Source: Stictocephala bisonia (Eukaryota; Arthropoda; Insecta; Hemiptera; Membracidae). From it: DNA of 64,000 nucleotides. Of this stretch, positions 23,018 to 34,415 are shown piece after piece. Position 1 is the stretch's first letter. Each line of letters opens with the position of its first letter. The stretch is taken from the NCBI GenBank assembly GCA_035578905.1, contig JAQJVL010000002.1, positions 8,680,717 to 8,744,716 on the forward strand, given 5' to 3'. The notes beneath the pieces were generated by a model. The model was not told the origin of the DNA and made no database searches. It saw only the letters and a list, made by a program, of their open reading frames with translations. The translations under genes were made by a program, and so were the position numbers.

Positions 23018-26000
23018 GAATAAGAATATTTTTCTTAACAGAACAATCTCGTATAATGTTTTATTTACCCAAATATTTGACTATATAAATTATCTTTACA
23101 GTCGTTGATGAACTTTAAATTTAATAGTTTGGCTCAAGTATGATATAATTGTTGTATATGAATTTATATCCGTTATTTGACAAATGAACATTTTTGTCCA
23201 TTTAAAAAATATTTAATATTTTCAAGGCTTGTATATTCTAGACTAAGTCGTTTTATTTTGTAATCTAAAAGAAGTCAAGCAATAAGGATTATACAAAAAA
23301 AATTTACATAAGTGTATATCTCTAAATGGACTGACACCAGTTCTATGTAACGAAGTTGGTCATATCTGTTTTGACATGTTTACCAAAATAAATTATACAC
23401 TTAAAATCAGTCATAAGCAAAAGACCATTTTATGAACTAGTAGCAGCATTGTTTTATCCGTTTGATTATCTTTACAAAATAGGAAAAACCTGCTTAAACA
23501 TAGTGTCATTCATATTTAAATCGTTTCGCTAAGTTTTAATAGAGTAGTTGAATACGTATGAAGATCTCCTCTTTGAGAAATAAAAAAATGTTTCCTTCAT
23601 TTAATGTCTAGTTATATTTACAGAACTCTAAGCTCTAATATGTAAAGCATTTTAGACTAACATTTTATTTGAAGCTCTTATGTATAACATCCTAATGGTG
23701 ATATAAGAAGTGTATCATTTGTATAATACCTTCATTTTTATCCTAAACTAATTTAGTTGGCTATTTAAAAGAAATCGATTGATTCATACATTTTTGCGAT
23801 GTTGATGACTTGTATTAATTCACATTTATGAGGTCATTGAGGTGGATTATTGTAACTCAGATATTTTAAAACTGTACTTGAACAGCAAGTACTATCCATA
23901 TGATAGTTTCAATGGAAATAAATAAATTTTATATTATATGTATACAAGGTTTTAATTGTCATACTACATAGTTGGTGATGATCAGCCTTGTTTCGATAAA
24001 CTGACTTTCCAAGAGAAGACACCTTTATACCGATATACCAAAGGATACAGCAGCGTATTGTCTAATCATTCATGATCCATTAGTCTAATATACACCATTG
24101 TCTGGTATCGTAAAAAAGATTATTTGAAATAAATATATGTATTTATAAAAAATGAAGTATTAAAATGATTGTCCTTTTATAATTGTTGTATATGAACGTT
24201 TTTGTCCATTCAAAATATGTAATATTTGATCAGATATACAGACTATTAAACAATAATATGTAAAGCACTATAAAGCAAGTTACAATCATACTCATAATGG
24301 TTATCTCAGAAGTGTATTATATTTACAAGGCTTGTATATTCTAGTCTAAGTCGTTTTAGTTTGTAATTTAAAAGAAGTCGATCATTAAGGATCACACACA
24401 AAAAAACATTTACATAAGTGTATATTTATAAATGGACTGACACCAGTTCAATGTAATTAAGTTGGTCGTATTTGTTTTGTAATATACATTTTCCCCTTAG
24501 TGTTGGCATGTGTATTTGTTTTATCATGTTTACCAAAAAATAAATTATAAACTTAAAATCAGTCATAAGCAAAAAGACCATTTTATGAACTAGTAGCATA
24601 CTATGTAACATTCATTCACTATGTAGTTATTAGCGGAATTATAAATTATTGTTTTATCTGTTTAATTATCTTTTACAAAATAGGAAAAAACTAACTTTAC
24701 ACTGAGTGTCAAACGACTAATTATAGTATTTGTTTACTCAAATGTAAAAAATTCAGAATAGTTAACTATTAAAACATTTTAGTCATTTATTGGCAATGTT
24801 TATCATGCAGAAAATGTTCAGGAAAAAACTAAAATTTAATCACATAAAATTAGAATGAACGTAATTGAAAATCAATTTAACTAAAAAATACATATTTTAT
24901 TAATTTAGTTACTCATATATGACCTTTTTGTCCAATTTACTTAGGTTTAAAAGTTAATATAATTGGTATATTTAGTTTAGACTTCTAGTTCTAGAGTGCT
25001 ATCATATTGTCAGCTTAATTGTTAATCGATATTTCTTTTATTTTCATCAATGCAACAAGACTTGCATTTATTTGCATTATACTAATAAGAAATTAAACTA
25101 TTTTTTTCGTTTATCCTTCCTTCGTTCTGCTCAGCCGACAGTAATACTCAGTTCTCTCCCCTGCACAACGTACGGACATTGAGAAAACTATAATGTTAAT
25201 GGATTCATAAAATTGTTGTTTTATTTACCCAATTCATTGATAAGAAAAACTATCTTTACAAAATAGGAAAAACTTATACTTTTTAATTTAAAGTGTCATT
25301 TATATTTTGTCGTTTCTCTCGTGTTTATTATAATAGTTGAACATCTATGAAGATCCTTTATTTGAGAAATTAAACATTTGTATCCATTTAATATTTATCC
25401 AGATATACAGAACTGCAAGCTCTAATGTTTGCCATTTCTTTAGAAATCCGTAATGCGAATACTAATAAAAATATCATTATGAAAACACGAAATTAATTTA
25501 CTTAGCTAAGTTTAATTAATTTTGCTATCATTTTCATTACATCTTCATTTCTATATTTGTAAAACACAGGGTATACCAAATCAACCGTTTAAGTATATAC
25601 TTATTTTGTCTACATATATTCTATATTCGGTTTAAACATAACATCCATTATAGTATTTACTCTCACGGCTTATTTTAAGAGAAAACAATATAAAGTATTA
25701 TTCTTAGATATGAGAAGGCAACAAAAGATTCTAAGTTGAAAAGTATTCTAAGGTGAATATGAATGATTACATAAGTAGGATGAGTGTGAATAACTCATAT
25801 AATCTCGTTACTAACGGAGTTTGACTGTATTATAACAAGTCTAGCAACCAGTAAAACTAGGTAACATACAGCTTTACGTTGGATAAAAAACACGTATTAT
25901 TGCCCTGATTTTCAACTAATTGACAAGCCTGATACTTAGTTCTCTCCCTTGCACAACATACGGACACTGACAAAATTGAACTTGGATAGATTTTTCATAT

Positions 26001-27454
26001 ACAAGAAACGTTTCATCTTAAACATAGGGCATATGTATGCACTTAAGAATACAAGTGTAGAAGAACGATTTGCATATCTGAAATGAAATGTATCTATATT
26101 GTATTATTATTCCATTTATATATTGTTTTTTCCCCCGTTCAAATTGAGCCAATGAGTTTAGTTTTTATTTAATGAGTAAATCAGTAACAATGTATAACGT
26201 TTTATTGCGATAAACGTTTAATATAATATCTTATTTTTAAAAAATACCAAAATCTATAATAATGAAGTTATCTTGACCTTACTAAAATAAATTAATCGTG
26301 TTGAATCGGTCACAAATTTTTTAAAGTTATTTGAAAGTTCGGTTTTTTTAATACGTGTTTGTAATATTTATGTTGAAATTATAAGAAAAGACTCGTATTA
26401 ATATAAATTATCAACATAATATACGACACTTAATACACTATACAGTTATAAATGGATTCATTGTTGTTTTATTTACTCAATTCGTTAATAAGAGAAAGTA
26501 TTATTCAATTCATTATCTTTACAAAGTAGGAAAAAACATATTTTTAACTTAAAGTACCATTTATATTTAATCGTGGTATATTTTAATAGTTTAGACATGT
26601 ATGAAGATCCTTTCTAGGAGAAATTAAACATTTTTATCCATTTAATATTTACAGAACTTCAAGCTATAATGTGTTTAACATATTAGATTAAAAGTTTACT
26701 TAAGGCTCTTGTGCGTAAGATCCTAATGGATAACTGAAATGAAATGTATAGACAATTTTACATCTATAGCCTATTGTAATATATTAGAGAAAATAAACTG
26801 TTATTTTTCCATTCTATGTTCATACACTCACGTAAAAAAAAAATTTCTCAACAGAAGACTTAAGTATGCAAATGATGAATAACGTTTTTTTAACAAGTCT
26901 GAAATGAAATGTGTATCAAATTTTATTTTGACACCCTTGTCATTAGTAGAATGTAACTTATTGAAGTCTTGTAGTAAATTTATAATAAATAACAGCAATT
27001 TACATCTGTAAAGTAATTATTTGTGATATTAGGTTAAAATAATGGTATAGTAAATAGAGGGACTTTATTTGATATCTTAAAGCGAATGCTACATATTGTA
27101 ATATTACATAGAGTCTAAATATGGCTCGCAATTCAATATTATTCGATTGTTTTAACTAACGTGTGAGGGAATAATAATTGAACTACTTGACTCATAATTT
27201 AAATCATTACCAATATCAAATTTACTAACAAATTTCAGACACATCTATCCTTTAGCAGAAGACGCATCTGGTTTGAATATTAAATGATCATAACAAATTA
27301 TTACTATATTAAATATAAATTATTATTTGAATAAATACTGTAAATACAGTATTATTGAACCATTTATGAAAGAAAAAATGTCACCATTTAGGTTACCAGA
27401 GCCAACTAGAAACTTTGGTTGTTGTTGAGGAAAATGCATGTACAGATAGGTCTA

Positions 27455-27975
27455 CTAATGAAGTTTCCTCTCTTTGTAGATTTGTATTAAATTATATGAA
27501 TTTTTATATCTGCCTCACTACCACATATAGAGTATATATTAAAAATAAACATTCTTACAAATATTTACCAATTGATTAAAGAAAAAAATAGTCGTCAGGT
27601 CACCTAAACTTTGGTTGTTGTTGAAAGACATGCATGTACAGATGAAGTTGCCGCTCTTTGCAGATTTTTATTAAACTATATGAATTTTTATATCATCTGT
27701 CTTACTACCACATATAGAGTATATATTAAAAATAAACATTCTTATAAATATTTACCAATTGACTAAACTTTTGGTTGTTGATGAGATACATGCATGTACA
27801 GATGAAGTTGCCGCTCTTTGCAGATATTTATTAAACTATATGAATTTTTATATCTATCTCACTACCACATATATTAAAAAATAAACATTCTTACAAATAT
27901 TTACCAATTGATTAAACTTTGGATGTTGTTGAGATACAGATGAAGTTGCCGCTCTTTGCAGATTTTTATTGAATA
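27455..27975. repeat. Degenerate tandem repeat, right arm (4 copies)
   Basis: The mirror of 13325-13760 with one added unit. The units carry GCCGCTCTTTGCAGAT and TTTGGTTGTTGTTG. Copy-number change here is the main structural difference between the two arms. Confidence 0.8.
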
Positions 27976-29920
27976 TTACTTTAAAACTACCTGTGTAAGC
28001 TGTTTCAAAGATATTCTAACTGATTTGTATATAAAAATTAATTACATTTATTAGAGTACAACGAAAATAATGATTTAGTATGAACAATGTACTTCATATA
28101 GTATAAATACATGCAATATTGAAGTAAAATATGCAAACAGAAAAACCAGAATCCTTTTTAATCTGATTAAATTTACAGCCATAACAATTATTATATTATA
28201 ACGTGACAAAGAATAAATATCGATGCACTTATTATAGTACACGGATTTATTATAATATACTACGAATGAAAGCATAAGTTGTCTACACTGACAACAAGAA
28301 AAAAAATACTGGTATATAGTATTATGCAAATAATCGTGTGAGTTAGCAACACTGTGAAAAAACAGTTGGTACATTTGATATAATATAAAGAAAAACCGAT
28401 TTTGTTTGAACAAATTAATAATATATTAAATAAGAATTATTGGAAAAATACATTTTATATAGTATTAATACATCATATAAAATACAAAATATTACTATTA
28501 TTATTCAAATTAATACTGAATACTGTGTAACAAGAAAAATACACTAGTTAATTGAAGCACAACCTGTCCTTTTTCATAGAGTTTTCGAAAATATAAATAT
28601 TAATTATTATATGAATATCGCATACTATATGTAGGTACTATTTAAATTCATAGAATAGTATTTTACCTTATGATTTTTAAATACTAAATTAAATATTTAA
28701 TACATGAAAACTAAACAACAACAAGAAGAAAAAACCCTCTGGTTCATATGTTAAACGGTCAGAACAAATTAATACTATATAAAATACAAAATATTACTAT
28801 TATAATTCACATTAATACTGTATACCGTGTAACAAGAAAAAAATACACTTTAATTATCAGAACAAATTAATACTATATAAAATACAAAATATTACTATTA
28901 TAATTCACATTAATACTGTATACCGTGTAACAAGAAAAAAATACACTTTAATTAAAGCATAACCTTTTTCATAGAGTTTTCAAAAATATAAATATTAATT
29001 ATTATATGAATATCATCTACTAGATGTAGGTACTATAATGTAAATACTCTTTATAGGATTAAATCAGGGAAAAAAGACGTTGACTGGTTAAGAACAATCC
29101 TTCAATTAATTTTATTTAAACATATTATACCTTGTTTAGCTCAGGTGAACGATTTTAGAGGTTTTAAAATAAATAGAGTATTAGGCTAGCAGAAGTGAAG
29201 AGGAACCGTAATTGTAGCCAAGAAAAGTTGTGCACCAGCGGGCTGATAAAGCGCGCGCCGGCTGACACTAAGGTCAAGCGATATGATAGCGCGCCAACGC
29301 TCGACTTCAGAGATCTTGCCAAGTTCTGTTCTCCTAATACTTAACGAACATTTTTTAACGTATTTATTAACACATTTGTATTTAATATAGTATAATTTAA
29401 TAATCGTATATATATTTATTATAGTTAACGTAAAAGGATTACGAATTTAAATTTATATTACTGTAACACCTAAAAAACGCAATATAGAAATAATTTGATA
29501 ATCGTATATGTATTTATTATAGTATAATGTAATAAATCGTGTGAGTTGGCAGCACTGAGATATTTTTTTCTGCATCGTGTGAGTTGGTAACACTGTGGAA
29601 AAAACACAGTTAGTACATTTTAAGAAAAAAACAGATTTTTTTTGCATCAGCTGATACTAGCAGACGACAGAGAAACAGATATTTTTTGCATCAGCTGATA
29701 TTAGCGCGCGAAAACGGCGTGACGTCACACCAAAACAACACTGACCTAGCCCAACTGACCTTCAAGGTCACCACGTGGCTGATAACAGTTGTAAACAATA
29801 GTAAACTTGACCTCAAGGTCAACACGTGGCTGATAACAGATTAGCGGTGACCTTTGACCCTGTCCTGGTAGCGGTCTGACGTGACGTCACTTTGAGTCAG
29901 AACTCCCATATTATACTACT

Positions 29921-29926
29921 TTCTTT
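29921..29926. repeat. Right 6-bp target-site duplication TTCTTT
   Basis: Direct repeat of 11366-11371, immediately after the terminal ...CCCATATTATACTACT of the palindrome. Confidence 0.9.
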
Positions 29927-30235
29927 GCGCCCGTTAGACACTTTGGGATGGGATGTTGGTCGAGAAACCGCGTCACGCTGAAAAGTAAGAACAAATTTTT
30001 AAGAACTATCGATTAATCGATTGTTAATCGAAGAAATTACTGATAATGATAATATAGGTGTATAATATAATAATGAAGTCACGTATAATATATTGAAGAT
30101 AAATATATTGAATAATATTGAAAAATGTCTTATATTTCATTTATATATCCTGTCTGTTTGTGTGCGTGAGTGGGTGTATGAGAATGGCCAAAGAAGTATA
30201 ACTTCCACCGTGTGGTCCGACGCACACCCAATTTT
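29927..30235 (+). repeat. TIR-bearing repeat, remainder of unit 2
   Basis: Continues with GCGCCCGTTAGACACTTTGG, matching unit 1 from 11045 onward to ACACCCAATTTT. Together with 11356-11371 it makes a complete unit of about 325 bp. A T-rich run follows (30236-30255). Confidence 0.9.
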
Positions 30236-30289
30236 CCTTTTTTTTTTTTTTTTTTGACGTCTTAAAGGACCGCGATAAACAACCATTGT

Positions 30290-31300
30290 AATAAAAACCG
30301 TTTTCCCGCTAGGAGCGCTGAAAGTTTCAAAAATGCTTAGTTTAACACTTTATTAAACTACACAGTTGTTTCATTAGCACGTTTTTGTTATATAGATTTA
30401 ATGTATATATATAAATATATTTGTGAAACTGCAACAGCTTTTTAACATTCAATCAAATACAACTAATGTACTCTGGGTTAATCCTTATTATTTGTAAATG
30501 GTAAAATATGACTGTTTAGTAAATTGTTAAACTAAGAATTTCTGAAACTGTCAGCGCTCCTAGCAGGGAAAACTGTTAAGTAGTCTATATTAAAATAGTA
30601 CAGAGAATACAAAATTCTTAGAATCGCTAGTTAAACATAAATCCATCATAAAAAGTAGGGTTTACTATAAGCATTGATTTTATACACTAATAGATTTCCC
30701 ATCCAGTGTTAAATTTTTGAGTCTCAAAATATCAGCTGATTTTGTGGTCCATTGTGGAGCGCTAGTGTAGTTCCGTGTAAATTTAATGCAGTTTAAACAA
30801 GCTGTGGTTGCGGGCCTCACTAAAAAAATTACTGCCACAAATATTCCTATTAGATGGTTTATTGTAGGTGTATATAATCAAGGCTATACGTCATTTGTAT
30901 AGCTCCAAGTAGCCCGATAATTGTAAAATGGCGACCGAATTTTAATATTTGATCTACGTGATTGTAATATTGTTGTATAAATATGTGTTGAAGAGCTTTT
31001 CAACATTCAATTGAATAAAAATAATGCCTTTTAAATTAAGCTTTATTTTTTTTAATGATAGAACACGCCTCTTTAATAAATTGTTGAAATAAGGATTTTT
31101 TAAATTTTCAGTGCTCCTAGCGGCGAACCGGTTAATTATATCAAAATAATACCAAGACTGCAACATTCTTAGAATTGCTAGTAGTAAAATCTCAATCCAT
31201 AATAAAAAATGGGGTTCTTATAATAAATTTCAAAGTTGACCGCCATAAGGAAAATGGCGACTGAATTTTAAAATTTGGCTTACGTAATTGTAATGAGGAA
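30290..31300. repeat. Diverged ~550-bp tandem duplication
   Basis: Paired blocks recur in order: TTTTTAACATTCAAT (30440, and TTTTCAACATTCAAT at about 30998), AGCGCTCCTAGC (30554, 31112), ATTCTTAGAAT (30615, 31167), and ATGGCGACYGAATTTTAA (30929, 31255). A short inverted pair, GCTAGGAGCGCTGAAA at 30309 against GCGCTCCTAGCAGGGAAA at 30555, suggests an old MITE. No coding signal is convincing. Confidence 0.6.
30690..30830 (-). repeat. Dispersed repeat family B, inverted copy
   Basis: GGAGCGCTAGTGTAGTTCC and the terminal GCGGGCCTCAC are the reverse complement of the copies at 6218-6320 and 42825-42960. Confidence 0.65.
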
Positions 31301-32090
31301 AATTAGGTAAAGTTCCCCATTTCAAGTTTGCTGTAAAATCAATACTTTTTAAGATCCCAATTGTGGCCACCTTGAGTTGATCGCCATGTATATTCTTTTG
31401 TGTGCATTTACTTTTTTAATTACCATCTTCCGTGAATTTTTAAAATTCTTTATCGAATAATTGCTTTTACTATACAAATCCTCTTAAACAATACAAGTTA
31501 CAAAAATACATTCAAATTTTGTTTTGTTGAGGATCCTAGGTTTAAATCTTAAAGGGAGAGGTCGTCCTTAACTAAGAACAGACTCATTTTCGCTATGATA
31601 TATTTTTGGAAAGCCCCATGGAGACTGTCTTGGGCAACGAGTTCAGCAGTCTGATGCTAAGAAACAACCCTTAGCCTTTTTAACGGGGAACAATGTAGGA
31701 TATTAATAAATATTGTAAAAATTATAATAAGAATTAAAATGTACGTAATTATTTATATTTAAAAAGAATAATAATAAAATAAAGTACTATGTATTTTAGC
31801 TTCACTGCATTAATAATTATTTGAAATTCTTAATCAGTTTTAATTTTGTTAAGTGATAACAGCTTAACAATTTTAACAAATCACAGAATTTTCATATATA
31901 TACAGTTTGTAATAAATATCGTAAGTGTTCTATTGTTATTGGTTCAGTATAATTGATCAATACACTTTAGTGTGTGTGTATTCATCAGGACGTTGGATAA
32001 GAGACTTAAATTATCTTGCCAATAAGCTACTGTATCTTATTGGATTCTTGCTATAACATTATATAAATTCAATTAATTTTATTGGTCGTC
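31301..32090. other. AT-rich spacer, nothing recognised
   Basis: No coding signal and no repeat that I can match elsewhere in the window. Confidence 0.5.
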
Positions 32091-32230
32091 ATAATTGCTT
32101 AGTGGTTAGCTTTTCTGCTTCCAATACAGTGGAATTAGATTCCCGTGAGATCCACTTAATAGTTTTCCAAAGGAGTTTGGACCCCAAAAGTCTGCGTAGT
32201 CTCGTATAAAATATAAATAGTGTGGAGAGT
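32090..32230 (+). repeat. tRNA-derived SINE (head region)
   Basis: TTGCTTAGTGGTTAGC (32096-32110) fits a pol III A box. GGAATTAGATTCCCG (32131-32145) fits a B box (GGTTCGATTCC) with changes. The spacing is that of a tRNA. The sequence does not close an acceptor stem, so it is a SINE head and not a tRNA gene. Confidence 0.6.
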
Positions 32231-32554
32231 AAATATTAATAAAAAAAATAAATTAAAAAAATGAACAAGAAAGGGTAGGCCTACTTAAAACAAATGGGAT
32301 TCGCTAAAAAATACCATAACATATATATTTGTTTTCCGTGATGTGATATTGGTAAAACAGTAAGGTGAGGAAGGATATGAATGACACCCAGAGGACTATG
32401 ATCTAGCTCACCTCCAATACAGCGTCAATAAGTCATAAACGAATCAATACCAGTCAAGTGTCCTCGTAGACTGAGAAGATATGTCTTCCGGCTGTATTCA
32501 CTCTTGTAATATTGTTTTTATAATGCAGAAGATAATTGGTAGTTTTTCATTATC
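32231..32554. other. Unassigned sequence with a small dispersed block
   Basis: No gene recognised. AAACGAATCAATACC near 32436 belongs to a block that resembles 35850-35930 (AAAACGAATCAATACTCAGC). Both blocks lie a few hundred bases before a minisatellite locus. Confidence 0.4.
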
Positions 32555-32700
32555 AAAACGCCGATCGTAGAGATATGGGCGAATATGAGTGTAGATGAGC
32601 GAGTGTAATCATTGTTACTGAGATAAACTGTCTCTCAGGTAGTAAAATAGTCCAATAGTTAGGGCAACTAAGGGACCTACAGATTTACGTGAAATATTAA
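32555..32700 (-). repeat. SINE-type dispersed repeat, family A
   Basis: AAACGCCGATCGTAGAGATA and later GGGCAACTAAGGGACCTACA match 53590-53760 (ACGCCGATCGTTAAGATATG, GGGCAACTATGGAACCTACA). Confidence 0.6.
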
Positions 32701-32925
32701 CCAAGTAGTATTGATATGATTGTCAGATAACAAACCTGACACTCAGTTTTGTTCCCTACACAATTTCTGAACCCTGACTACCATCCAACACGGTAACCCA
32801 AACTTCTCTAGTAGTGACCACGTCGACGGTAACCATTGAGCAGACCGAGTATAGATCCTATTGCCTACAATCTCGTCAAAACTTTGTCTCCAAGTATCAG
32901 GGTTACACATTGCTCCACATTCTAA

Positions 32926-33525
32926 TGATATCCACCCACCCACCCACACACGTATAGAGGTGTTGACTTACCCACCCACCCACACACGTACATTGGTATT
33001 GACCTACCCACCTATCCATACACATACAGTGGTATTGACCTACCCAGCACCCATCCATACACGTACATTGGTATTGACCTATACCTATATAGTGGTGTTG
33101 ATCTATCCGCCCATCCATACTAGTACACATTGGTATTGACCTATCTACCCATCCATACACGTACAGTGGTATTGACCTACCCACCCATCCATACACGTAC
33201 AGTAGTATTGACCTATCCACCCATCCATACACGTACATTGGTATTGACCTATACCTATATAGTGGTGTTGATCTATCCGCCCATCCATACTAGTACACAT
33301 TGGTATTGACCTATCTACCCATCCATACACGTACAGTGGTATTGACCTACCCACCCATCCATACACGTACAGTGGTATTGAACTACCTATCCATCCTACA
33401 CGTACAGTGGTATTAACCTACCTATCCATCCATACACGTACAGTGGTATTGATCTACCCACCCATCCATACACGTACAGTGGTATTGACCTACCTACCCA
33501 TCCATACACGTACAGTGGTATTTGA
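32926..33525 (+). repeat. Dispersed minisatellite, locus 1
   Basis: About 16 imperfect units of 30-42 bp of the type CATCCATACACGTACAGTGG followed by TATTGACCTACCCAC. A longer block (about 33065-33235, with a variant TATACCTATATAGTGGTGTT) is itself duplicated, giving a higher-order repeat. The open frames on both strands follow from the lack of stops in the repeat. Confidence 0.92.
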
Positions 33526-33704
33526 TGTGTTGACAAAGAAACGCCACCCACAAATATTTCCTTAATAATACTATCAGCATATAAGCATGTGGATACCACA
33601 ATCATTTTTATTGATTTGTTTTGGTATTGTAATGTTTTAAATTTAGTTCAAGGAGAGCTTTATTTATTTCTTACCCCTTTGAGTCCCGACGTACAATAAG
33701 CTCT

Positions 33705-33960
33705 ACTGAAAAATGTGCGAAAAAAGCCAACATCCGACTACAAGCTCGTAGCAAAAATGTGAAAGAAAAGCCAACATCCGACTACAAGCTCGTAGCAAAA
33801 TCTGAGAGAAAAGGCAACGTCCGACTACAAGCTCGTAGCAAAAATGTGCGAGAAAAGCCAACGTCTGACTACAAGCTCGTAACAAAAATATGAGGGAAAA
33901 GCCAACGTCCGACTACAAGCTCGTAGCAAAAATGTGCGAGAAAAACCAATGTACGACTAG
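33705..33960 (+). repeat. ~44-bp tandem repeat, 6 copies
   Basis: Unit core CCGACTACAAGCTCGTAGCA followed by AAAATGTGCGAGAAAAGCCA, period 43-44 bp, six imperfect copies. The reading frame on the - strand is a by-product. Confidence 0.9.
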
Positions 33961-33969
33961 GAAGTCTTA

Positions 33970-34415
33970 ATTATCTTAGGCAGCCCCCTCTTGATCAGGT
34001 TGAAAGGTGTTCCATATTGATCAATTAACTTATCTAGCCCCCGTGATGAACTTTGGAAGCCCTACTTGATAAATTTGTGTAACCAGCCATTATCATCTTG
34101 GGTAGCCCATGTAATTAATTTGGGTAGCATCACCGTGATCAACTTGTGTAGACACACGTTATCAAGGTAGGTAGCCCTCTGATCAACGTAGGTTGTCCTC
34201 GTGTTCAACTTAGGTTTTCATTTTATTTTGTTTCATTTCATGAGAGGCATCGGGGCGTTGGGGGAACCTTCATTATTAACTTTGGTGGTAGCCTTGATCA
34301 ACTTGGGTAGCATCTGTTATCGTCTTGAGTACTAACCGTGTACAAATTTGATAGCATTCGTGATCAGCTTGGGTTGACAACTGTGATCATCTTGGGTATC
34401 CTTGATGCTTACTGA
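33970..34415 (+). repeat. Degenerate ~30-bp tandem array
   Basis: Repeated, much-diverged units around TGATCAACTTGGGTAGCC recur with spacing of about 28-40 bp. It directly follows the 44-bp array and may be an older satellite. Confidence 0.6.

Larger units (their letters stand above)
11372..29920. mobile_element. Giant palindromic Maverick-like element (18.5 kb)
   Basis: An 18,549-bp insertion made almost entirely of one inverted repeat: left arm 11372-20406, spacer 20407-20728, right arm 20729-29920. The ends are AGTAGTATAATATGGG and its reverse complement, flanked by the 6-bp duplication TTCTTT. Maverick/Polinton transposons are known for sizes of about 15-25 kb, 6-bp target duplications and 5'-AG ends, but their inverted repeats are usually well under 2 kb. 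Their signature genes (protein-primed DNA polymerase B, retroviral-type integrase, packaging ATPase, cysteine protease, capsids) are not seen here. The only credible gene is the small frame present once per arm. I infer a non-autonomous or novel element; mobilisation in trans is possible. The terminal match to Mavericks is suggestive, not proof. Confidence 0.85.
20729..29920 (-). repeat. Right arm of giant inverted repeat (9,192 bp)
   Basis: Reverse complement of 11372-20406, with one extra tandem unit near 27.5-28.0 kb and scattered substitutions. One example is at 26341-26360, where the mirror of left-arm 14775-14795 differs at two bases. Arms this similar imply recent formation or continuing gene conversion. 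Confidence 0.95.

Noticed and set aside
11372..29920. Palindrome as an assembly or sequencing fold-back artefact
   Set aside because: The arms differ by substitutions and one tandem unit, there is a unique spacer, and the flanks form a clean 6-bp duplication in an otherwise restorable repeat unit. An artefact would not produce these.
11372..29920. A complete Maverick/Polinton
   Set aside because: No polymerase B, integrase, ATPase, protease or capsid-like frame is visible on either strand; all frames in the arms except the 146-codon one are short and compositionally AT-driven.
32743..33605. Tandem-repeat proteins (YVYGWVGRSIPL-type and reverse)
   Set aside because: By-products of the CCCACCCATACACG minisatellite, which lacks stops in several frames; similar frames occur in every locus of the family.
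33705..33960. CRISPR-like array
   Set aside because: The 44-bp units are contiguous without unique spacers, and the context is eukaryotic.
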